Shown here: positions 56,874-64,000 of the stretch, one piece after another
How the letters are laid out: the number at the start of each line of letters is the position of its first letter
How positions within the stretch are numbered: the stretch's first letter is position 1
Assembly (NCBI RefSeq): GCF_900101815.1
Contig: NZ_FNAO01000004.1
Span: forward strand, 434,001 to 498,000
Length of the DNA stretch: 64,000 nucleotides
From: Pricia antarctica
GTDB taxonomy: Bacteria; Bacteroidota; Bacteroidia; Flavobacteriales; Flavobacteriaceae
Reading direction: 5' to 3'
Program-made: the position numbers and the translations under genes
The notes under the pieces: model-generated
The model's database searches: none
Told to the model about the DNA's origin: nothing
The model's input: the letters and a program-made list of their open reading frames with translations, nothing else

Positions 56874-59800
56874 ATGTATACCAATTGCCATTCCTATTAT
56901 TCCCTCCGCTACGGCATTCTGTCCGAGATCCAGCTTTTGGACCTGGCCAAGGCGAACGGCGCAGGTTTCGTGGCCCTGACGGATATTAACAGCACATCGG
57001 CCGCACTGAACTTCCTGAAGTTGGCGGCCAACTATCCGGTATGGCCGGTTGTCGGTGTCGACTTCCGTAATGGCGTTCATCAGTTGTACGTCATCTTGGC
57101 TAGGAACAATAACGGCTTTATGGAAATCAACCGGTTCCTGACCCATCACCTACATGAAAAAAAGGAGTTTCCCGATACCGCCCCGACCTCGGAAGACACC
57201 TATGTCATCTATCCGTTCGAAAGGGCAATGGAGCAAGAAAAGAAGGATTTTCGCGAAAACGAGTTCATCGGTATTTCGGTCAGGAACCTTTCTAGGCTTA
57301 TGTTCACCGATTACATTACCTACACCGATAAACTGGTCATCCAGCAGCAGGTCACCTTCAGGAATAGAACGGACTTCAATACCCATCGGCTTTTGAGATG
57401 TATCGGCCTGAACATCCTATTGAGCAAACTGCCTAAATCGGAGGAGGGGTCCACTGAATCGGTAATGTACCCCAAAGCGGAGCTGTTGGACCATTTTGCG
57501 GAATACCCATTTATCAAGGAGAACACGAAACGGCTCATGCAGGGCTGCAAGGTCGTCTTCTTTTTCGACGACCAGAGGACCAACCAGAACCAGGAACATT
57601 ACTACGGGAGCAGGGATGCGGACTATGAATTCCTAAAAAAGGAATGTTATCGGCGGATACCGGTTAGATATCCGAACGCGGGCAAAAAGGTAACGGAGCG
57701 GGTAGCCTACGAACTCGATTCCATAAAGAGGATGGGCTTCGTTTTCGATTTCGTGGCCAACTACATTACCATCGAGGATGCCAAGGCGCATAACCGGCCC
57801 CATATAGGACGGGGATCCGGTGCCAACAGCGTTGTGGCCTATATCCTGGGTATCACCAACGTCGATCCGATCAAGCTCGACCTGTATTTCGAGAGGTTTA
57901 TCAACCCCTATCGGCTTTCGCCACCGGATTTTGACATCGACTTTTCGTGGCGCGACCGGGACAATGTCGCCCAATTTATGTTTGATACCTTCAAGAACGT
58001 GGCCCTGATGGCCACCTACGTTACCTTTCAGTACAGGGCCGTAATCCGGGAGCTGAGCAAGGTGTTCGGAATGCCCAAGGAGGAAACGGATAAATTTTTG
58101 GCAGGCCAGTTCATCGATCCGGAAAAGGACAAGTATTTGAAACTGGTATGCAAATATGGCAAACGAATCCACGGTTTCCCGAACTACGTGAGCGTACATG
58201 CTTGCGGAATCATTATTACGGAAAAGCCCATTGAGTATTTTTCGGCAACTTTTATGCCCCCAAAAGGTTTCCGGACCGTTATGTTCGATATGAACATCGC
58301 AGAGGACGTGGGGATTTTTAAGTTCGATATCCTCTCCCAACGTGGACTGTCAAAGATTACGGACTGCCTCGAGATTATCGCCTACAACCGACCGGATTCG
58401 GAGGTAAAGGATATCGATGCGGTTTACGAGTTCTATGAAGATGATAAAATCAATGCCCTCTTGAGCGTAGGCGATTGTATCGGCGGATTTTACGTTGAAT
58501 CCCCGGCGATGCGCGTGCTGATGACAAAGCTGCGTACGAACGACTATCTCGGGCTGGTGGCCGCAAGTTCCATTATCCGTCCCGGACCCGGTAACGGTGG
58601 GATGAAGAGCGAGTACATACTGCGGCACCGATACCCGGAACGCAGGGCGGAGGCCCATCCCGTGATGCACGATATTTTGGAGGATACCTATGGGATCATG
58701 ATCTATCAGGAGGACGTCTTAAAAGTGGCCCACCATTTTGCGGGGATGAGTCTTGCCGAGGCAGATGTGCTGCGAAGGGGCATGCGGGGAAAAAAAAGAA
58801 CCAAGGGGGTATTGGTCAAGATGATGAACAAGTTTAAGGACAGTTGTCGTAAAAAGGGATATCCCGAGAAGACCATAGAGGATATATGGGGGCAGGTGGA
58901 GTCCTTCGCCGGATATGCCTTCGCCAAGGGGCACTCTGCCTCCTATACCGTCGAAAGCTATCAGAGCCTGTACCTCAAATGCTATTTTCCCATTGAATAT
59001 ATGGTAGCCGTACTTAATAACGGCGGAGGGTTCTATAAGGTGGAAACCTACGTCAACGAAATAAAAAAGTACGGGGGTATAATTTCCCCGCCCTGTATCA
59101 ACACGAGCGACCATCCAAACATCGTCGTTCGGAAAGAGGTTTTCCTTGGATTCGGAATGGTCAAGTCCATCGAGGACCGTACGACCGAGAAGCTGTTGAC
59201 CGAAAGACAGCTATATGGCAAATTCAAGGACCTGGCCGATTTCTATGACCGCGTGCCCATTGGCGTGGAACAGTTGATCATCCTGATCAAGGTGGGCGCC
59301 TTCCGGTTTACCGGTATCGGGAAGCACCGTCTAATGTGGGAAGCCTACCTAAAATATAATAAGGGCGCAACGAAGGATAGAACGCCAGTGCTATTCAAGA
59401 GCCCCCACGTCGATTACAAAATCCCGGATATCGAAACCAATTTCTTGATAGAGGCCTATGACCAAATGGAATTTTTCGGCTTTCCGTTCATCTCGAGATT
59501 TAAGCTCTTAAAACATCCTCCTGAAAGCTACCTCCTGGCAAAAGATTTGCCAGACTACAACAAAAAACGAATTACGATTTACGGCAATCTGGTCACTTTC
59601 AAAGGCACGGATACCACCAACGGCCAACACATGTTCTTTGGGACCTTTGCCGATGCAGGGGAGGCGTTTTTCGATACCGTCCATTTTCCCAGGGTCGCCG
59701 AAAAGTTCCGCTTCCAAAGCCGTGGCAGCTATAAAATTATCGGCACGGTAACGGAAGAACTGGATTATTACAGTATCATCGTAGACGAAATATATTTTCA

Positions 59801-59879
59801 GGAGATACTACCGGACCCGCGCCACCACCAACCGGAAAACTTCAACAAGGCACTTCCAAAATTTATCAAGTCTGTATAA
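56874..59879 (+). CDS. dnaE: Second DNA polymerase III alpha subunit (error-prone DnaE type)
   Basis: The 1001-residue protein has an N-terminal PHP domain (1-about 200). Its metal ligands look degenerate (YTNCHSYYSL in place of HxHS; ALTDIN in place of TDH), so PHP proofreading is probably lost. The polymerase core has GRGSGANSVVAYILGI, PDFDIDFSWRDRD (catalytic Asp residues near 358), and SIIRPGPGNGGM. A helix-hairpin-helix and an OB fold (RITIYGNLVTFKGTDTT) are C-terminal. It is shorter than replicative DnaE (about 1100-1500). It resembles the lesion-bypass DnaE found with SRAP or Y-family polymerases; no Y-family gene is in the window. Confidence 0.88.
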   Translation: MYTNCHSYYSLRYGILSEIQLLDLAKANGAGFVALTDINSTSAALNFLKLAANYPVWPVVGVDFRNGVHQLYVILARNNNGFMEINRFLTHHLHEKKEFPDTAPTSEDTYVIYPFERAMEQEKKDFRENEFIGISVRNLSRLMFTDYITYTDKLVIQQQVTFRNRTDFNTHRLLRCIGLNILLSKLPKSEEGSTESVMYPKAELLDHFAEYPFIKENTKRLMQGCKVVFFFDDQRTNQNQEHYYGSRDADYEFLKKECYRRIPVRYPNAGKKVTERVAYELDSIKRMGFVFDFVANYITIEDAKAHNRPHIGRGSGANSVVAYILGITNVDPIKLDLYFERFINPYRLSPPDFDIDFSWRDRDNVAQFMFDTFKNVALMATYVTFQYRAVIRELSKVFGMPKEETDKFLAGQFIDPEKDKYLKLVCKYGKRIHGFPNYVSVHACGIIITEKPIEYFSATFMPPKGFRTVMFDMNIAEDVGIFKFDILSQRGLSKITDCLEIIAYNRPDSEVKDIDAVYEFYEDDKINALLSVGDCIGGFYVESPAMRVLMTKLRTNDYLGLVAASSIIRPGPGNGGMKSEYILRHRYPERRAEAHPVMHDILEDTYGIMIYQEDVLKVAHHFAGMSLAEADVLRRGMRGKKRTKGVLVKMMNKFKDSCRKKGYPEKTIEDIWGQVESFAGYAFAKGHSASYTVESYQSLYLKCYFPIEYMVAVLNNGGGFYKVETYVNEIKKYGGIISPPCINTSDHPNIVVRKEVFLGFGMVKSIEDRTTEKLLTERQLYGKFKDLADFYDRVPIGVEQLIILIKVGAFRFTGIGKHRLMWEAYLKYNKGATKDRTPVLFKSPHVDYKIPDIETNFLIEAYDQMEFFGFPFISRFKLLKHPPESYLLAKDLPDYNKKRITIYGNLVTFKGTDTTNGQHMFFGTFADAGEAFFDTVHFPRVAEKFRFQSRGSYKIIGTVTEELDYYSIIVDEIYFQEILPDPRHHQPENFNKALPKFIKSV

Positions 59880-59893
59880 CTGACCTCCTCCCA

Positions 59894-60252
59894 TTAAACA
59901 GTTCGGTTTTTGATAAAGGTGTTGAGCTGTTCTTTGAACAGGTCCGCCCGTTTGTCCCCACTTTTGGCGTTGTTGATCTTTTAGTAGGTCTTTTTGGCAC
60001 CTTTGGTATAGTCCCGGTAATCCAGGCCATTGACCTCCGCGGCAGGGTGCCCCAGCAACCAGTGGCTTTCCTTGATACAGTCCCAGACCTGGGAGTTGTT
60101 GGTGGTAAAGTGTCTGTTCGTCTCCACCACCGGGCTGTCCTGCCGGACTTTCCCCAGGTCTTCCAACCCCTCGCCAATGGCTATTTGTTGAGCTCGACCA
60201 AATAGTCGTAGATTTTGGGCGATTTTTTGCCGACCAGATAATTTTTTTTCAT
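59894..60252 (-). pseudogene. Broken gene of unknown family
   Basis: Minus-strand frames give MKKNYLVGKKSPKIYDYLVE, then a shift to IAIGEGLEDLGKVRQDSPVV and HWLLGHPAAEVNGLDYRDYT. An in-frame stop precedes KINNAKSGDKRADLFKEQLN. One frameshift and one stop interrupt what would be a protein of about 119 residues. I do not recognise the family. It lies between dnaE and the receptor gene. Confidence 0.5.
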
Positions 60253-60296
60253 GCGAAAGTATTGAAGATTTTAAAATATCCACAAAAAGTAAAACT

Positions 60297-62645
60297 TCAC
60301 CAATATACCCTAAACAAAACATTTGGTGTAATCCGTAATGAATAATAGTCTGCAACAAGAATGGGATCATTGGGTACACTGTTCCCTGTGTATTCCCTAA
60401 TTAAAATGTTTTCCCGATTGTATAAATTCCTTATTGATAATCCTACTTTTCCCTTTATGCCAAATCTTTTTGAAAGAGAAAAATTATAAATGGAAGATAC
60501 GTCCAGACTGTGATAAATGGGAAGTTTTTCCATATTTATCCCTGAAAAGCCAATTGTATTATCATTTGTTTCTGTTTTGAACAGGGTATAGGGCCTGCCT
60601 GTATGCCACTTCCAGCCCAAAGCAATTTGAAATTGTTTTAATTTATAAGAGATTGAAGTTGAAATGACATGATTTATTTCATTGCTGTCCGTAAAATAAT
60701 TAGCATTGTTTACACCATCAATTTTATCATCTGTATCGTTAATGGAATAACTTACCCATGTTTTAATTCTATCAAAATCTTTCTTTACATAAAAATCGAT
60801 TCCAAATATCCTTTGTTCACCCGTTAAGTGCTTGTTTCTGGTTTCATTTAAAAAGGGGTATGATAGGAAGCTAATTCCCGTATTTTTTTTATAATAAGAA
60901 TCAAAATCAAAACTCCAACCATCTTGATGATAAAGTGCACCAAGAGAAACATGATTACTTCTAATTATAGGTGCTTCCCTACCATTTGCCAATCGCCAAA
61001 GTTTATTTTCCAAAGATAGGTCACCCGGTGTGGATTTTTCTATTTGATAAATAATTTGATTTCTTATCTCTCCTGTTGCTTGTATCTTTAAATTATTATT
61101 TAAATTTTTAACAAGTACTATTCTAGGCTCCAACCTAAAACTATTTAACTTATCGTAGTAATTCGCCCTTATGCCAATATCGAAGTTCCATTGTTTTGAG
61201 TTTCTGTTCGAGTAGTTTAAAAACAACGAATGTGAATTAATACTGGAATCGTTTTCATCGAGGGAACTAATGGAATCCTTCACTTCAAGAAATGCATAAT
61301 TGACATTTTTAAAAGTGGTTTGGTAGCCCAAATTCAATTTGTTATTATTTGTGGGAATCGAAACTTCCGTAGAAAAATCGTAGTCCTTAATTTGATTGTT
61401 TTTATCGAATCCTGAAATTTTATTTTCTAGCCCGTTATATGTAAAACGATAATTTAGCCTATAGGAAGAATAACTTAATTTGGTGACCTGATTTATTTTA
61501 TTATCCCATTTTTTGTTCCAGTGAATACTATAGCCTTCATTTTCAGAGTCCATTAAATTTCGAGAATCCGTATTGTTTTCAATATAGCGATAAATGTGGT
61601 TTAGGTCATTATCAATATGTATAAAGCTGGCCAATAGGGTATTTTTTTTATTTAATTTATAATTGACCTTTATATTATAATCTTGAAAGGAAAATTTTTC
61701 TTCCGAGGTACCATTATCCAATATGGAAGAATTCTGAAATACTTTTTGTTCTATTTTTTGAAATGTGCCCGATTCAAATAAACCTTGATAAGATTTTCTG
61801 TAGGACATGGAAAGGCTCAATTTGTTTGTAATAATAGGTGTTTCAAAATATGCGTCCGCGCTAGTTCCGTTCAAACCAAAACCTATATTTTTTTTTACTG
61901 GAATGTCGTTTTTTGTCCTAATATCTATAACGCTAGAAATTCTTTCCCCATAACGCGGATTTGTTCCTTTGTCGTAGAAAATAACATTTTGGGCTATGTT
62001 GGGGTTAAAAGGGGATATCATTCCAAATAAATTTCCCCTGTGATAAATCGTAATCCCGTCCCAGATGATCTGGTTTTGATCGGGCGTACCTCCCCGAACA
62101 TCCAATTCCGTGGCAGTTTCATTTGGGCTGATTACTCCCGGAAGTTCTTGTATACTTGTCAATATGTCCGCTTCGGTCAGTCCGGGTAAAATTTCAAGTT
62201 CCTTGGGTTTTATAGTAAACGAACCGTTCCAGTTTTTCGAAATTCCATGGGTAAGGTACCCGGTAATGACAACTTCATCAAGGTTCTGGACATGGAGTGG
62301 TTTTTTGATGTCTTCTAGTACGATGTAACGATTACTGATAAACTGAAAGGCAACATCGCATTGGGTCGAAATTTCATCCAGTACTTCAGTCAAGCTACGC
62401 GATTTCCTTTTTAAAAAAATTACTTTATTATCGACAAACTCGTTGGCGTAGGATATTTTAACATCATAACTTTTTTCAATAACAACAATGGCATCCGATA
62501 AGGAAACCGATTCAAAATAAATTGTGTGGAATGGTTTGTCCTGGGAAAGTGCGCTTATAGGAACTAGAGCTATATGTATTAGGACACACCAATTTAATGG
62601 TCTATTTGTGCAAAACAATCTTATTATCGCGAACAGTATATTCAA
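60297..62645 (-). CDS. STN-domain TonB-dependent receptor (FecA-type transducer)
   Basis: The 782-residue protein has an N-terminal hydrophobic signal (about 15-36), a secretin/TonB N-terminal (STN) domain (about 40-115; IYFESVSLSDAIVVIEKSYD, KRKSRSLTEVLDEIS), a plug (about 120-250; LPGLTEADILTSIQELPGVI, LDVRGGTPDQNQIIWDG) and a barrel ending YWGDP-free at LFRVYW. The STN domain passes the ligand-bound signal to the anti-sigma factor. Its start overlaps the FecR-like gene by 44 bases. This stretch is noticeably richer in A+T and Asn codons than the repair genes before it, hinting at separate ancestry. Confidence 0.85.
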   Translation of the reverse strand: MNILFAIIRLFCTNRPLNWCVLIHIALVPISALSQDKPFHTIYFESVSLSDAIVVIEKSYDVKISYANEFVDNKVIFLKRKSRSLTEVLDEISTQCDVAFQFISNRYIVLEDIKKPLHVQNLDEVVITGYLTHGISKNWNGSFTIKPKELEILPGLTEADILTSIQELPGVISPNETATELDVRGGTPDQNQIIWDGITIYHRGNLFGMISPFNPNIAQNVIFYDKGTNPRYGERISSVIDIRTKNDIPVKKNIGFGLNGTSADAYFETPIITNKLSLSMSYRKSYQGLFESGTFQKIEQKVFQNSSILDNGTSEEKFSFQDYNIKVNYKLNKKNTLLASFIHIDNDLNHIYRYIENNTDSRNLMDSENEGYSIHWNKKWDNKINQVTKLSYSSYRLNYRFTYNGLENKISGFDKNNQIKDYDFSTEVSIPTNNNKLNLGYQTTFKNVNYAFLEVKDSISSLDENDSSINSHSLFLNYSNRNSKQWNFDIGIRANYYDKLNSFRLEPRIVLVKNLNNNLKIQATGEIRNQIIYQIEKSTPGDLSLENKLWRLANGREAPIIRSNHVSLGALYHQDGWSFDFDSYYKKNTGISFLSYPFLNETRNKHLTGEQRIFGIDFYVKKDFDRIKTWVSYSINDTDDKIDGVNNANYFTDSNEINHVISTSISYKLKQFQIALGWKWHTGRPYTLFKTETNDNTIGFSGINMEKLPIYHSLDVSSIYNFSLSKRFGIKGKVGLSIRNLYNRENILIREYTGNSVPNDPILVADYYSLRITPNVLFRVYW

Positions 62646-63543
62646 TATCGATTGTCTTAAAAATCGAAGCCAAGGCCATCTCTAGATTATCATTAGTAAA
62701 ACTACCAGTATAAATAATGGAGCCATCAATCCCGTTGAGATTTACTTGCACGTTATATTGGTTTTCCAGTGCACGTATTACATTCTTTAACGGGGTCTTC
62801 CTAAAACTGCTCTCCCCAAAGACCCAAGAAGGAACGTCTTGAGTCATAGATAGGTTTTCGGTACTAACTGCTCTTCCAACATATTTCACTGCCTGCCCGG
62901 GCAATATGATGACTTCATTTTCATTGTTATTGTCAACGACTTTCACGCTGCCTTCGAAACATGTCACTTCAAAAAAATCATTGAACGAATTTACATCAAA
63001 TTGCGTTCCTAGGACGGTAACACTTCCATTATTTGTTCTTACGGTGAAGGTCTTTCCCTTTTTTACCTTAAAAAAAGCTTCACCTTTTAAATAGAGTTCC
63101 CTGTTTTTATCCCAGCTCTTGCTGTTATAGGTCAGTTCTGACTTGGCATTGATAATCACCCTTGATCCATCTATTAACGAAATTGATCGTTGCTCGCCGA
63201 ATCCGGATTGCTCAGTCACCTTATTGCTATCTAAAAAATAGCTTAGCCCCAAAAAAAGGAGTACAGTAGCTGCCACGGCCAATGCTACTTTAGCAAAAAG
63301 CGGGATAGTTTTGATGTTAGTTGATTGCTTTTTTCTTTTGGAAATGTCATTTTTAATTCGATCGAACAATGGGTCAATAGGAACCTCCAAATACCTATAA
63401 AGATCGGTACCGGTTCTAAGTTCCAGGAGGATTTCAAAATCCTCTTCAGAAACCAATTTTTTAAGATCGGCATCTGTTATTTCTCCGATGATCCATTTTG
63501 CCAGAAAGTCGGGCTTATCTTTTTTAGTAGTTTTCATTTCCAC
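62602..63543 (-). CDS. FecR-type anti-sigma factor
   Basis: The 313-residue protein has a short cytoplasmic N-terminal domain (about 1-80; KWIIGEITDADLKKLVSEED), a membrane helix near residues 84-102 (LFAKVALAVAATVLLFLGLS), and a periplasmic FecR domain (about 115-210; RSISLIDGSRVIINAKSELT, FTVRTNNGSVTVLGTQFDVN, FFEVTCFEGSVKV). It ends in a C-terminal DUF4974-like domain (about 245-313) that meets the receptor's STN domain. It holds the sigma factor until the receptor signals. Confidence 0.92.
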   Translation of the reverse strand: MEMKTTKKDKPDFLAKWIIGEITDADLKKLVSEEDFEILLELRTGTDLYRYLEVPIDPLFDRIKNDISKRKKQSTNIKTIPLFAKVALAVAATVLLFLGLSYFLDSNKVTEQSGFGEQRSISLIDGSRVIINAKSELTYNSKSWDKNRELYLKGEAFFKVKKGKTFTVRTNNGSVTVLGTQFDVNSFNDFFEVTCFEGSVKVVDNNNENEVIILPGQAVKYVGRAVSTENLSMTQDVPSWVFGESSFRKTPLKNVIRALENQYNVQVNLNGIDGSIIYTGSFTNDNLEMALASIFKTIDIEYTVRDNKIVLHK

Positions 63544-63637
63544 TTCATCTAATTAAAGTTCTATAATTATAATACAACCCTATCAAACAAATCCCTACTT
63601 TTTTTTAAAACGATGGACAAAGTATACCATTTATCGA

Positions 63638-64000
63638 TTACACTTTTCCGACTTTTCCCTTCAGGTTCAAAAGTGCATTGTGCATCCTCTTTTCTACGGC
63701 TTTTACGGATATTCCTAAAAGAACTGAAATATCCTTATATTTTTTTCGCTCTATTCTATTTAATAAGAATACTTCGCGCTCTTTTTCGGGCAAATCGGAT
63801 ATTGCTCTTTCAAGTAATTCGAAAAACTCCTGCTCCAGCATTATAAATTCAGGGGATTCATGGGTCCGGTCCTTTACATTTAATTTCCGGTGCTTCAATA
63901 CCACATTTTTGTGTTTTAGGACATTCAGGAAAAGATTGTTGGCCATAGTATACAATAAACTTTTGACCGTACCATAGTAAACGTTGGCACAATCTTCCCA
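63638..64000 (-). CDS. ECF sigma-70 factor (FecI-like), 5' end outside the window
   Basis: The minus-strand frame is open to the window edge and encodes at least 120 residues. Region 2 is visible as WEDCANVYYGTVKSLLYTMA-NNLFLNVLKH, and region 4 as ISDLPEKEREVFLLNRIERK and YKDISVLLGISVKAVEKRMH. It is one of the FecI-like sigma factors of Bacteroidota. The FecR-like gene begins 94 bases after its stop. The start codon is not in the window. Confidence 0.9.
   Translation of the reverse strand, partial: WEDCANVYYGTVKSLLYTMANNLFLNVLKHKNVVLKHRKLNVKDRTHESPEFIMLEQEFFELLERAISDLPEKEREVFLLNRIERKKYKDISVLLGISVKAVEKRMHNALLNLKGKVGKV

Noticed and set aside
57633-58340. 235-residue minus-strand ORF opposite dnaE
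   Set aside because: Antisense shadow lying over the conserved polymerase core.

Overview
The window looks like a chromosome segment of a Flavobacteriaceae-type Bacteroidota. Supporting signs are promoter -7 boxes of the TAnnTTTG type, a lack of obvious Shine-Dalgarno sites, TonB receptors of the CarboxypepD-regulatory and STN types, a FecI/FecR/STN-receptor locus, and a PepSY-like periplasmic protein. I saw no rRNA, tRNA, CRISPR array, intact IS element or prophage.

Region 1 (1-15968) is an envelope-stress island. A DedA tail is followed by an OmpR-type response regulator and histidine kinase. Then come a glycoside-hydrolase-like lipoprotein, an M1-peptidase-like protein without a visible zinc motif, two PAP2 phosphatases, an outer-membrane receptor, a PepSY-like protein, an HD protein, an LtaS-like sulfatase-fold membrane enzyme and a diacylglycerol kinase. 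Eight promoters here carry runs of a TTTAGAAT-like element repeated every 11 bases. In every one, the last AGA begins exactly 12 bases before the first T of the -7 box. The pattern also precedes the regulator gene, so it is probably that regulator's operator. The enzymes fit a membrane-lipid cycle (head-group transfer, diacylglycerol rescue, lipid phosphate removal).

Region 2 (16030-19282) is ordinary: a luciferase-like monooxygenase, a stand-alone receiver and a GAF histidine kinase.

Region 3 (about 19485-50072) is a large universal-stress regulon. It holds seven full-length two-domain UspA proteins, a short UspA and UspA fragments, two flavin-binding split-barrel proteins, an ABC1 kinase, thioredoxin, an MscS channel, an ATP-cone nuclease, a metallo-beta-lactamase RNase, an L,D-transpeptidase, an SDR and several unknown small proteins. 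It also contains two copies of a PAS histidine kinase paired with an unusual regulator: a receiver fused to a CRP/FNR-type cNMP fold and HTH. At least 17 promoters share a 14-base palindrome, ATGAYNNNNRTCAT (first base A or C), almost always 22 bases upstream of the -7 box. This reads as one regulon, with the two receiver-CRP proteins as the obvious local candidates to bind it. One such promoter drives a transcript without an ORF that ends at a hairpin, a candidate small RNA. Decayed genes are interspersed (P-type ATPase, hibernation factor, ABC transporter, alcohol dehydrogenase tail, Usp pieces).

Region 4 (50887-51710) is a collagen-like lipoprotein with a strong terminator, followed by a GC-rich multi-hairpin element.

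Region 5 (52239-59879) is a DNA-repair and mutagenesis module: SRAP/YedK, a UvrD-like helicase, a DnaQ exonuclease fused to a GIY-YIG nuclease, and a second DnaE polymerase.

Region 6 (59894-64000) is a broken unknown gene and a FecI/FecR/STN-TonB receptor locus on the minus strand, cut by the window edge.
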